From: Pseudomonadota bacterium
GTDB taxonomy: Bacteria; Pseudomonadota; Gammaproteobacteria; Steroidobacterales; Steroidobacteraceae
Assembly (NCBI GenBank): GCA_016703895.1
Contig: JADJBE010000002.1
Coordinates: 1-64,000, forward strand
Length of the DNA: 64,000 nt
Direction: 5' to 3'
The notes under the pieces are model-generated. The model was given only the letters and a program-made list of their open reading frames with translations, ran no database searches and was not told the origin of the DNA. Made by a program: the position numbers and the translations under genes. Each line of letters opens with the position of its first letter. Positions within the stretch are counted from its first letter, which is position 1. Shown here piece after piece: positions 45,315 through 54,058 of the stretch.

Positions 45315-46364
45315 ATGCACCTGTCTCCGACCATGTCGATACGCAATTGGTTCGCGCTGAGTGGCGTGGCGCTGCTGTGCCTGTGCAGCGCCTATCCCGC
45401 CCAGGCGGAATGGATCTATCGCGAGCAGTCGATCATGGGCACGCGTTGCGCCGTCGAGCTGTGGAGTGAGGATCGTGAGCGTGCCGAACAGGCAATCGAG
45501 TCTGTATTTGCCGACATGCGACGCATCGACGCGTTGATGAGCACTTGGAAGTCCGACACGCAGTTGGCTGAGGTCAATCGCTTGGCGGCGCAGCAGCCGG
45601 TGGTCGTCAGTCAGGAGTTGTTCGATCTGTTGGGGGTGGCGCTCGAGTACTCACGCGATACCGCCGGTGCCTTCGACATCACTTACGCGAGCGTTGGCTA
45701 TCTGTACGATTTCCGCCAGCATGTCCATCCGGACCCGCAGCAGATTCGCGCCGCGCTACCCGGGATCAATTTTCGGTACGTCGTGCTCGATCCGGCAACG
45801 CGCTCGATCCGCTACACGCGCGCGGGTACACGTATCGACCTGGGTGGGATCGCCAAGGGTCACGCGGTGGATCGAGGTATCGAGCTACTGCGGCAGGCAG
45901 GCTTTACCCGTGCGATGGTCAATTCCGGCGGCGACACCCGCATTATCGGCGATCGATTCGGTAAGCCCTGGATTGTGGGTGTCCGTGACCCCGACAAAGA
46001 ATCCGTGTCCTTTCTCAGGATCCCGTTGACGGACGCGGCGATCTCGACGTCGGGCGACTACGAACGCTACTTTGACGAAGGCGGACAGCGCTTTCATCAC
46101 ATCATAGATCCGGCCACCGGCGACTCCGCACGGACGGTCCGCAGCGCGACAGTGATCGGCGCAACGGCGTTGCGGACCGATGCGTTGTCGACGAGTGTCT
46201 TTGTGCTGGGCCCTGAGCGCGGCCTGGAGTTGGTGGAGCGGCTCAAGGACGTTGATGCCGTGATCGTGACACCGGCAGGCAAAGTCCTGTACTCGAGTGG
46301 TTTGGCGCCGCCTGAGGCGGGCGCAGATCGATCAACAACCGGCCAATCAAAACCAACCAATTAA
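45315..46364 (+). CDS. apbE: FAD:protein FMN transferase
   Basis: The 349-residue exported enzyme has a signal peptide (FALSGVALLCLCSAYPAQA), IDLGGIAKGHAVDRG, NSGGDTRIIG, the HHIIDPATGDSA segment, and the Asp/Thr metal site in ALRTDALSTSVFVLG. ApbE attaches FMN covalently to Thr or Ser of exported redox proteins. The next genes on the opposite strand are DUF3570, DUF4266 and TlpA, families that I recall as co-occurring with ApbE. Its own flavin acceptor, usually marked by a DGATS-type motif, is not apparent in the window. Convergent with DUF3570: four bases overlap. Confidence 0.92.
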   Translation: MHLSPTMSIRNWFALSGVALLCLCSAYPAQAEWIYREQSIMGTRCAVELWSEDRERAEQAIESVFADMRRIDALMSTWKSDTQLAEVNRLAAQQPVVVSQELFDLLGVALEYSRDTAGAFDITYASVGYLYDFRQHVHPDPQQIRAALPGINFRYVVLDPATRSIRYTRAGTRIDLGGIAKGHAVDRGIELLRQAGFTRAMVNSGGDTRIIGDRFGKPWIVGVRDPDKESVSFLRIPLTDAAISTSGDYERYFDEGGQRFHHIIDPATGDSARTVRSATVIGATALRTDALSTSVFVLGPERGLELVERLKDVDAVIVTPAGKVLYSSGLAPPEAGADRSTTGQSKPTN

Positions 46365-47571
46365 AACCAAATTGAGAAAAAGATCTGCAACACGCTCGCG
46401 TCGAGCTTGTAAAGAGGCTCCGTGCCGGGCGCCAACGGTTCATCGGGCAACACGCCGAATTTCCCGAGACTCTGGCTGGCATCGCGGAAGTCGTCATAGT
46501 TGACGGTCAGAAAGCTGTAGCGGATCGACGCCGAGCTTCGGTCGATCCAGGCCATACGCGGAATGCGGAAGTCATAGGACGCGCCCACGGTCAGGTGAGG
46601 TTGTCGTAGGTCGCCAGCTCCTTGTCGCGTGACAGGAAGTTGGCGAAGTCTCGTCGCGGATACAGATCGCGGTAGAAATCCGCCCGGTCCTGACGGTAGT
46701 AACGGACCGAGCCATCCAAGGTCCACTTGCCGATCGGGTGCGTGTAGCCGAGATCGGCGGTGTGGCCGCGCACGCCCCAAGTGTCCCGGTAGTAGCGGTA
46801 GCCAAGTTCCGCAGCTGCGCGCCAAGGCAAGAAGTACTTGCCGCGCAAGGCTGCCGCATTGCTCGTGCGAGTTCTCGGATAGGCCTCGCTCTGCAACGCC
46901 TGGGTGGTTGGGCCCGTGATGTACCGGACCGAGCGGTAAGGGCTGCGCAAAAAGCCCTCGTCGGTCACCACTTCGTAGTTCAAGGCCAGAATCATGTTGC
47001 GTGTCAGGACTTGCGACACACCGGCCGAGAAACCCTGGGTCTTCATCTGCTCGTTGAAATCCGGATCCAGAACGCCGGCGACATTGCGACCGATGTCGTT
47101 GTCGCCGTAACGGTAGCCGAACGAGATGGTCGTGAGATCGCCGAACAGGCTCTGGCTGACGCCAAAGAAGGCAGTGTCAGCTTGGTAGTCGCTCTCGGAG
47201 GAACGTATGTACCCCAGGCTATAGACCGATTTGCCGTTCAGCAGGTCCGCCGACAGACTGTACTGGTTGCGCGTCTCGTCGTATGGACTCGCAGAAGTCT
47301 GTACGTCGATCGAGGCAGATGAAACGAAATCGGTATAGTAGTTAGCTGCGATGGAGAGTTTTTCACCAACGTTCTTGCGTACCAGAACGGACGGCCCGCT
47401 GACGGTGACGTCGCCGCCGTCGTAGCGGTGGTACATCACGTCGGCGCGTTCCTCGGGCAGTACTGTGGCGGGGCTCATCGAGGCGGCAGACCAGGCGAGC
47501 ACGAGAGCAACGCCGACGCGCGCTCGACGGCTTATGGTGAATGGCGTGAGGCGTGAGTCGGCGGTTTGCAT
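46361..47571 (-). pseudogene. DUF3570 outer-membrane beta-barrel protein, one-base frameshift
   Basis: This is an exported protein of about 403 residues with repeated alternating-polar beta strands (YSLGYIRSSESDYQADTAFF, ISFGYRYGDNDIGRNV, FLPWRAAAELGYRYYRDTWG, SASIRYSFLTVNYDDF) and a C-terminal Phe (IFFSIWF), a typical outer-membrane barrel end. The frame breaks after YDNLT (near 46590): restoring one base gives YDNLHLTVGASYDFRIPRMAW. DUF3570 is uncharacterised; its partners here are DUF4266, TlpA and ApbE. Confidence 0.8.
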
Positions 47572-47595
47572 GTCGTTAGATCGAAGGCGTATGGG

Positions 47596-47823
47596 TTAGT
47601 TGCAGCCGCAGCCGCCGCCCGAGCCGCCCGTGGCACCGCGCGCCGCTTCGCGCACTTCATAGACGTGGTCGATATAGGCTTGCGAAATCGGGTCGCGATT
47701 AAAGGCCATGATGGGGTCGGCAATGTTCTCGCGCTCGTACGGTTTAACCCACGGCTCGATCGGTGAGCAGGCGCTCGCGCCGATGGCGAGACTCAGTCCC
47801 AGCAACAACAGTCGCGCGCGCAT
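47596..47823 (-). CDS. DUF4266 small lipoprotein with C-terminal Cys
   Basis: The 75-residue protein has a lipoprotein signal (LLLLGLSLAIGASAC) and the DUF4266 core PWVKPYERENIADPIMAFNRDPISQAYIDHVYEVREAARGATGG. It ends GGGCGCN, leaving a CxC pair after the glycine-rich tail. The function of the family is unknown; the terminal Cys pair fits a thiol-redox partner for the TlpA protein encoded four bases upstream. The stop is 24 bases before the DUF3570 start. Confidence 0.9.
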   Translation of the reverse strand: MRARLLLLGLSLAIGASACSPIEPWVKPYERENIADPIMAFNRDPISQAYIDHVYEVREAARGATGGSGGGCGCN

Positions 47824-47826
47824 CCG

Positions 47827-48339
47827 TTACTCCTTGACCAGTGCCCGGATATGGGCAAGGTATTCGTTTTCGTCGCCCGGCTTGTAACCCTTGTGGATCA
47901 CCCGGACATTGCCCTTGCGGTCGACGATCACCGTGCTGGGCATGCCAGCCACCTTGTAGAGCTTGCTGACCTGGCTATCGGTATCGAAGGCGATGGGAAA
48001 ACTCACCGGCATTTCTTTGGCTAACCAGGCCTCCGCGGCTTTCGAGTCAGGCTCGACATTGACGCCGACCATGGTGAAGCCAAGTGGCTTGTACTTTTTG
48101 TGAATCTGCTCGAGTAGGGGCATTTCCTGCCGGCACGGTCCGCACCAAGTGGCCCAGAAATTGATCATGACGACCTGGCCACGCAGATCGGCAAGCTTGA
48201 GCATCTGACCACCGCGTGTTTGCAGCGAGAAGCCCGGCGCGGGAGCCGACGTGCTGACCGCGAACACCGGTGTGGCGGCGACCAGCGCGACGGCGAGACT
48301 CCTGACGAGAGTCGATACGGGTTGTCTGTTGCTATTCAT
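47827..48339 (-). CDS. TlpA-family thiol-disulfide oxidoreductase
   Basis: The 170-residue exported thioredoxin-fold protein has a signal peptide (LVRSLAVALVAATPVFA), the active site WCGPC with Cys66 and Cys69, and the cis-Pro loop GMPSTVIVDRKGNV. TlpA proteins keep Cys residues of exported cytochromes or copper proteins reduced. I chose ATG 48339 with AGG upstream over GTG 48354. It is the fourth gene of the leftward operon. A second, different homologue is at 58488. Confidence 0.92.
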   Translation of the reverse strand: MNSNRQPVSTLVRSLAVALVAATPVFAVSTSAPAPGFSLQTRGGQMLKLADLRGQVVMINFWATWCGPCRQEMPLLEQIHKKYKPLGFTMVGVNVEPDSKAAEAWLAKEMPVSFPIAFDTDSQVSKLYKVAGMPSTVIVDRKGNVRVIHKGYKPGDENEYLAHIRALVKE

Positions 48340-48354
48340 ACTTAACGGCCTCAC

Positions 48355-49077
48355 TCAAAAGAAAGCGGTTACTCCCAACACCATCTCGATGTTGTTCGTC
48401 ACCTTGGTGCGTCCTAACAGATCGGAGTCGAACACCCGATCTTGAACACCGATATGCAGTGCGAGCCAATCGCTCGGCAGCACCTTGAAGCCGGCACCGA
48501 AGTTGTAGGTGAGGCGATCATCACCTGCGAATTTCGTCCAGCCAATTCCGCCCAGCAGATAAAACGAGCTGTTCATGGCGACGTTGCGACCCACGAACAC
48601 TTCGCCAGGCAGGAAGTTGTAGCCCAGTGAGAGGCTGTAGGACGTGAACTGTCTCTCGGATTCGGTCAACAGCTGCACGTTGCCGCCCAAGGTCTCGAAA
48701 CTGGTCCGTCCGGCGTCCGAACGACCATAGTCGGCGCGCAGGAAGAAATCTTCTGTCACATGGTAGGTGCCGGTCAGCCCGTAGACTGGATTCGTACCAA
48801 AATCCTCGATCGACAGGAAGCCGTAGGTGATACCGAGCTCAAAATTCTCGTCGTCGATCTTCGGTACCTTGATGTTGCGCCGCTCGACTTGCGGATCGAT
48901 GACGCGCGGTGGCGCGCGATCGAGATCATCCAGCTCCGCCTGCTCGGCCTGTGCCTCGGTCTCGAGCGGCTCGACCGCCTGGCGATCCCGTCCGAACCAC
49001 GGCCAGCGCAACGTCTGACAGCCCGCGAGGGACACGACCAGTACGCCGATTACTACGGCCTGCAGCAGCGGGCGCAT
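48355..49077 (-). CDS. outer-membrane beta-barrel lipoprotein (CglE/GltA-like fold)
   Basis: The 240-residue protein begins MRPLLQAVVIGVLVVSLAGC, a lipoprotein signal. A charged linker (EAQAEQAELDDLDRAPPRVIDPQVERRNI) leads to an eight-strand-type barrel: ELGITYGFLSIEDFG, DFFLRADYGRSD, FTSYSLSLGYNFLPGEVF, and a terminal VLGVTAFF. This layout resembles the outer-membrane barrel family found with gliding and Glt proteins in myxobacteria. ATG 49077 overlaps the upstream stop (ATGA). Its paralogue lies immediately upstream. Confidence 0.8.
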   Translation of the reverse strand: MRPLLQAVVIGVLVVSLAGCQTLRWPWFGRDRQAVEPLETEAQAEQAELDDLDRAPPRVIDPQVERRNIKVPKIDDENFELGITYGFLSIEDFGTNPVYGLTGTYHVTEDFFLRADYGRSDAGRTSFETLGGNVQLLTESERQFTSYSLSLGYNFLPGEVFVGRNVAMNSSFYLLGGIGWTKFAGDDRLTYNFGAGFKVLPSDWLALHIGVQDRVFDSDLLGRTKVTNNIEMVLGVTAFF

Positions 49078-49886
49078 CAGAAGAATGCGGCGAGTCCGAG
49101 TTTCCATTCCTTGATTTCCTCATTGTCATCGCGGCTGGTGAACACAGTGTTCCAGCGGTACTCGCCGCGCAAAAAGAAGCGGCGGGAGATATAAAAACGC
49201 ATGCCAGCGCCGACATAGGCCGTCTGGTCGGTTCGATCGATCGGTGCCACCAGTGTGACGCGCGGCTGGATCTCGACGATGCCGGTCCCCAATTCGAAAA
49301 ATGGCGACCAGCGTCGATTGGGCAGGAACACGTGGTTCAGTCCCAGCTCGAACTTCTGGCCGTTGGTTGCATTGCCAAGAAACTTGGAGGCGGCGAAATC
49401 GATCTTGAGCGAATCGTTGAGCGAGTAGGCGAGATGCCCGCCGATCAAGGTGGCGCCGCCGTAGTCGCCCGCCATGATGCCGAGTTCCCAACGATGGCGC
49501 GCGAAACCTTCGAGATCACCGAAGTCGACTTTAAACGGGGTGCCATCGGCAAGTTGCAGCCTCGCCATGTCGGTCGCGCGTGCCCAACCTTCGGTGCCGC
49601 GCTCTGTGCGGACCTTGAACCAGTCCGTCTTGCGCTTGAGCACGTCGACACTCTCGTCGCGAGCCGCTACTTGCGTGACCGGATAGCCGCGACCGGGGCC
49701 GGTTCTCAGCTCCAGATAGGGCAGCGTAACGAATAGCTGCAGATACTTGTCGCGCTTGCGGTCGGCACCATCATCGGCTGCCCGTGCCGTTGGCATGACT
49801 GCCGACGACAACGCGATGCAAGCGACCAGGAGCGCAAGGCTAGTCTTCCGGAGCCTGAAACGGATCGTTGTAATACTGCGCTCCAA
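49077..49886 (-). CDS. SH3-domain plus outer-membrane beta-barrel protein
   Basis: The 269-residue exported protein has a signal peptide (TSLALLVACIALSSAVMPTARA), then an SH3b-like domain (YLELRTGPGRGYPVTQVAARDESVDVLKRKTDWFKVRTERGTEGW) at about residues 55-105. A barrel follows (WELGIMAGDYGGATLIGGHL, WSPFFELGTGIVEIQP, KLGLAAFF, terminal Phe). The end matches that of the neighbouring barrel lipoprotein, so the two are probably paralogues. The SH3b part may bind peptidoglycan. Its start overlaps the HzsA-like gene by 47 bases. Confidence 0.8.
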   Translation of the reverse strand: MERSITTIRFRLRKTSLALLVACIALSSAVMPTARAADDGADRKRDKYLQLFVTLPYLELRTGPGRGYPVTQVAARDESVDVLKRKTDWFKVRTERGTEGWARATDMARLQLADGTPFKVDFGDLEGFARHRWELGIMAGDYGGATLIGGHLAYSLNDSLKIDFAASKFLGNATNGQKFELGLNHVFLPNRRWSPFFELGTGIVEIQPRVTLVAPIDRTDQTAYVGAGMRFYISRRFFLRGEYRWNTVFTSRDDNEEIKEWKLGLAAFF

Positions 49887-52509
49887 TATCCAGCCACTCC
49901 GACAGCAAGCGGAGTTCTGCCGGAGTCATATAACCTTCATGGCTACCACCCACCGCAAAGCGACCAAAAAAGCGGGTGGAACCGCGTGCGTTGAGGGCGC
50001 GCATCGTCGGTGCAACCGGCACGCCCACCACGGTGGGATTGCCCGCTGCGTCCGGGGGACCGGGGACGACGACGTCCTGCAACCCGCCCATGTTAACTTC
50101 CTGCGCGTTATCGGTGAACAGCAACTCACGATAAGCCCGGAACTGCAGCGCCACCTCGTCCGATGGGCCGTCTGACAGGTCGAGTTGCCCCGCCGGCACG
50201 ATCGCCACGCCCGCAACATCCCGCGTATTGTGGCAGTTTGTACACGTGTGGTCGCTTAATACTGTCACACCGTCGGCGGCCAGCGACAGTCTGGGGGCTG
50301 ACCACAGCGTGTGAATGTGTTGTTCGTAGTTAATAACGATCCGGCAGATCGCACTCCAGCCCGTGCTGCAATCGGCCGAGGTGGGACTCGGGGTTGTCAG
50401 GTCATTGTAGCGCCACGCGAGCGACGCATCCGGTGCGCGACCACTCGCCACGGGATCGGTCCAGACATCCTCGTACTCGATATCGACCTTGGGCGTGATC
50501 GAACCGCAGCGGTCGGTTGGGTCGGCGCAGGATGCGCGCGCGCGGGCTTGCGCCATCGTTTCGCCCGCATCGGGTGAGAAGGTGGTCAACGTGTTTGGGA
50601 ACGCCACTCCAGTCTGCGCGGCGCCTGTGTAGGCGGCCGGGAACAGATTCTTGCGCCCGTGCGATTGCGGATTTTGCGCGGTGCGATTGTGGCAGCCGTT
50701 ACAAGTAACGACTTCGCCGGGGCGCAGCTGCAGCCACTCGCGATGCAGCTGACTGATGCGCTGCCCGTTGCTGTCGAGAATGGAGATGGCAAAGGCAACG
50801 TTGGCTGGCACCTTGACGCGCACCGAGCCGTCCGGCTCGATCGGCACGTAGCCGAGGATTTCACGCATCACGCCGGTGGGGCCGAAGGCGGAGCCGTCGA
50901 TGTCGCGCACATCATCGTCGGGGATCGACACCGGTTTTTCGATCCGCAAGAAGCGGGCTGGGCGCTGAATCGCCGTCGCCTGACGTGGATCGGCCAATGC
51001 CGCGATGGTCGTAGGCGTGCCATTTTGCGTGCCGTCGACGCGCCTGGAGGTATCGACGCCGGCGATGTCGTAGACGCTCTTTATATCAATGACGCCGACG
51101 GCTTCGGTGACGAAATCAGGGTTCAAGTCGAGCGGCGCCTGTCGATCGAGAATGACGCGCGGCTCACGTCGCGGCTGCGCAGCGACGATGTCGCTGTACA
51201 TCACGTCTTCGGTCGGCTGCATGATCGGCAGCAGCGTGCTCTGCTTCGGATCGTAGATCCAGACACTGTAGAGAGGCGGTGCGGTCTGCACCGTCGGGTC
51301 GGCCAGTCGATTGTCCGTGCAGGGCACGATTCGGGTTGGGTCGTCGGTGTCGAGCAGGCGGCACTGCGACCAGCTAACGAGAATGCGGTTGGTGCCATCC
51401 CACAGCGGAAACGCGCCGTTGAAGCGGCCGCCGGGCGATGGGCCGGGGATCGTCCGGACGTCGTTCAGCGTGGCGCGCTTCTGCGCAGGTCCAGCCATGC
51501 CGGCATTGCTTATCGTGGCCTGCGAATTCTCGACGTAAGTGAGCGCATCGATGATGGTCAGGTCGCCGCCGAATTCGCTGTCGGTGTACGGGCGCGTCAG
51601 AACTAACAGATTGCCGTCCAGCATCTCGCGTGCACGGACGAACTGGATCGCGCTGGCGTCGGTGCCGGTCGCATGGCTGTTGGCGCCATAGTAGAGCTCG
51701 ACGTCGGTACCGTCGGGGTTGGCCGAATACAGATGCATGCCGTCGCGACCAGGGCCGCGATCCCAGCGCGTCCAGAGAACGCGGCCATTGGAGAGCACCG
51801 TCGCGTCCAGATCGTGACTTTGATTGAATGAAATCTGTTTGATGCCGCCGCCGTCGGCATTCATCACGTGCAGCACGAAAGCGGGTTCGTCACGTGCCTC
51901 GTTCTGCGCCTCAAACTGCGGTTTGCCTTCGTCTAACAGGATGGCTTTTGCCTGACGCTGCCGGGTCGAGGAGAACACGATCCGGCCGTCCGGCAGGTAG
52001 TGCGGTGAAACGTCCTGGCCTTCCTCGGCAATAATGTCTGATGGAATGACACGCCGGAGCGTGTCTGTCGCAATGTTGTATTCCCAGATGTTCCAGCTCG
52101 GGCCCTCATCTTCATCCATGTCGTCATCGAGCGGGCCACGCATGGCAAACACCACGCCAAGGCCATCAGGCGATACATCGATGTCTCTGACGTCGTAGGG
52201 CTCTTCGTTGGTCACGCGCTGCGTGATGTTGACTTCCGCGGCGCTGGGCGAGGCGCGATCGCGCTTGAACACGGCCGCGCCACCCGGCACGAAGTCGCGC
52301 ATCTGGCGCAGATCATCCTGCTCGAGGGGCACCGCGCGCTTGACGTAGAAGATCGGGAAGTCGACCGTCGCCGGGTCGGGCGCCTGCCCGGAGCCAATGC
52401 TCTGGATGCTACCGTCGCCACCGCCACTGCAGCCGACAAGCAGCGCTGCCACGAGCACGGCGGCGAGGGTGCGGCACGGCCGCGAGATTGATTGATTAAG
52501 TTGCACCAC
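49840..52509 (-). CDS. HzsA-related dihaem lipoprotein with PD40/beta-propeller region
   Basis: The protein of 889 residues has a lipoprotein signal with LLVGC, a propeller-like region (VSPHYLPDGRIVFSSTRQR, LHVMNADGGGIKQISF) and two haem-c motifs: CNGCH near residue 603 and CTNCH near 756. The first sits in the family context WLQLRPGEVVTCNGCHN, as in hydrazine-synthase-alpha-related proteins. It should transfer electrons or oxidise a substrate at the outer face of a membrane. I chose GTG 52509, with GGAG ten bases before it, over ATG 52554. It heads the six-gene leftward operon. Confidence 0.8.
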   Translation of the reverse strand: MVQLNQSISRPCRTLAAVLVAALLVGCSGGGDGSIQSIGSGQAPDPATVDFPIFYVKRAVPLEQDDLRQMRDFVPGGAAVFKRDRASPSAAEVNITQRVTNEEPYDVRDIDVSPDGLGVVFAMRGPLDDDMDEDEGPSWNIWEYNIATDTLRRVIPSDIIAEEGQDVSPHYLPDGRIVFSSTRQRQAKAILLDEGKPQFEAQNEARDEPAFVLHVMNADGGGIKQISFNQSHDLDATVLSNGRVLWTRWDRGPGRDGMHLYSANPDGTDVELYYGANSHATGTDASAIQFVRAREMLDGNLLVLTRPYTDSEFGGDLTIIDALTYVENSQATISNAGMAGPAQKRATLNDVRTIPGPSPGGRFNGAFPLWDGTNRILVSWSQCRLLDTDDPTRIVPCTDNRLADPTVQTAPPLYSVWIYDPKQSTLLPIMQPTEDVMYSDIVAAQPRREPRVILDRQAPLDLNPDFVTEAVGVIDIKSVYDIAGVDTSRRVDGTQNGTPTTIAALADPRQATAIQRPARFLRIEKPVSIPDDDVRDIDGSAFGPTGVMREILGYVPIEPDGSVRVKVPANVAFAISILDSNGQRISQLHREWLQLRPGEVVTCNGCHNRTAQNPQSHGRKNLFPAAYTGAAQTGVAFPNTLTTFSPDAGETMAQARARASCADPTDRCGSITPKVDIEYEDVWTDPVASGRAPDASLAWRYNDLTTPSPTSADCSTGWSAICRIVINYEQHIHTLWSAPRLSLAADGVTVLSDHTCTNCHNTRDVAGVAIVPAGQLDLSDGPSDEVALQFRAYRELLFTDNAQEVNMGGLQDVVVPGPPDAAGNPTVVGVPVAPTMRALNARGSTRFFGRFAVGGSHEGYMTPAELRLLSEWLDIGAQYYNDPFQAPED

Positions 52510-52848
52510 GTTACTAGGTCTCCAGCGAGCCACAGGCAGCGCTCCAGCGTGCATGCGACGTAATCCAATGATCTTCGGTACGGCGTTTTCGATCTGCCGA
52601 CGCCATCACAGCGTTGCCAGTCGGTTCGCGGTTCCCTGTCCGACGTACACACTCACGAGCACAGTCGCAGTAGTTAGAGCCTTCTGGCCCTTATGGCTGT
52701 GACTCAGGTCGCATTTCCAGGTGCGAAGGCTCGCGGTGTTACGTAATGAGCTGCGTTGTCTGGCGACGGCGACGTAGTGGGCTTGAGACAAATCGGTCTG
52801 ACAGCGGATGCGGGAATACTGCTGGCTGTTGAATCGTGGACGGGTGCC
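52510..52848. promoter_or_regulatory. divergent intergenic region between the two redox operons
   Basis: This is the only sizeable gap in the 45-58 kb cluster and must drive both directions. It holds a perfect 8-base palindrome TTACGTAA at 52739-52746, which might be an operator. TTGAGA at 52783-52788 is -35-like but has no -10 at the right spacing. I see no gene in it. Confidence 0.4.
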
Positions 52849-54045
52849 ATGATGATTGAAACGAATGCGTGTTTTTCACGGCGCAGCAGTGCGCGGCGCG
52901 GGCTTGCTGTCGTGACGGTGGCTGCGCTGCTTGCTGCGCAGCTTCTGGGCGGTGCCGTCGCGGGTCCGCGCGACCAGGCGAAGCGGATCCACGACCGGAT
53001 CACGGGCGTACCGCCCAATGCGACGACCCTGGCAAATATGGAGTCGTTGATCGCAGCCAACCGTGCGCTCGACGCTGCGTTGGTCGCGACCGAGAATCCG
53101 GCGTTCTATACCGTGACGCTGAAGAATTTTGCCACGCCGTGGACAAACGAGGAGCAAACCGTGTTTGCACCGCTCAACGACTACACGGCGACGGTCATCG
53201 GCATGGTGCGCGACGACGTACCTTTCAATACTGCGCTGTCTGCGGATCTGCTCTACACAGTACAGGCGAACGGTTTGCCGGCCTACTCAGCGGTCAACAA
53301 TGATCATTATGAGCAGGCCGAAGCCAATGGCGTTGACCTGAAGGCTGCGCTGCAGCCGGCGGTGCAGTCACAGCTGCTGGGTATCCCGCCCGCGGCTGCC
53401 GCTGGTTTGATGACAACGCGCGCGTCGTCTGCGGCGTTCTTTGTCGACGGCACTAACCGCGCGATGTTTCGTTTCACACTCATGGCGCACATGTGTAAAG
53501 ACCTGGAGGAAGTCCAGGACATCACACTGCCCAACGATCGTATCCGCCAGGACGTCAGCCGCAGCCCCGGCGGTGACAGTCGAATCTATCTCAATAATTG
53601 CGTCGGTTGTCACACCGGCATGGATCCGATGACGCAGGCCTTCGCGCATTACGACTTCGACGAGACGCAGAATCGCCTTGTCTATGACGCGAGCCGTGTC
53701 GACCCAAAATATTTTAACAACGCCGATACGTTCAAGCCGGGTTACGTGACGCCCGATGACCGCTGGGACAACTACTGGCGCCATGGCCAGAACCGACTGT
53801 TCGGCTGGTCGCCGCAATTACCTGGATCGGGCAACGGCGCCAAGTCGTTAGGCGAAGAACTCGGCAACAGCGATGCGTTCGCGCACTGCCAGGTCGAGAA
53901 GGTGTTCAAGGCGGTGTGTTTTCGCGCACCGCGCAATGCGGCCGATCGTGGCAAGGTCGACCAAATTACCGCCGGCTTCCGTGCCAACGGCTACAAGCTG
54001 AAGCAAGTGTGGGCCGAGACCGCCGTCCACTGCATGGGCGATTGA
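52849..54045 (+). CDS. exported mono-haem cytochrome-like protein
   Basis: The 398-residue protein has a signal peptide (GLAVVTVAALLAAQLLGGAVA) and one haem-c motif, CVGCH at residues 251-255, in the context YLNNCVGCHTGMDPMTQAFAHYDFDE. A late Cys trio (AHCQVEKVFKAVC and VHCMGD) could form disulfides. The rest is not a family that I know. ATG 52849 is followed by a second ATG three bases on; the frame runs back to 52756. The dihaem LamG gene follows after 13 bases. Confidence 0.75.
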   Translation: MMIETNACFSRRSSARRGLAVVTVAALLAAQLLGGAVAGPRDQAKRIHDRITGVPPNATTLANMESLIAANRALDAALVATENPAFYTVTLKNFATPWTNEEQTVFAPLNDYTATVIGMVRDDVPFNTALSADLLYTVQANGLPAYSAVNNDHYEQAEANGVDLKAALQPAVQSQLLGIPPAAAAGLMTTRASSAAFFVDGTNRAMFRFTLMAHMCKDLEEVQDITLPNDRIRQDVSRSPGGDSRIYLNNCVGCHTGMDPMTQAFAHYDFDETQNRLVYDASRVDPKYFNNADTFKPGYVTPDDRWDNYWRHGQNRLFGWSPQLPGSGNGAKSLGEELGNSDAFAHCQVEKVFKAVCFRAPRNAADRGKVDQITAGFRANGYKLKQVWAETAVHCMGD

Positions 54046-54058
54046 GGGAGACCAACCA

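Noticed and set aside
50659..51606. Open frame of about 315 codons antisense to the HzsA-like gene
   Set aside because: The plus-strand translation resembles no family and runs opposite a protein with haem motifs and a propeller pattern.
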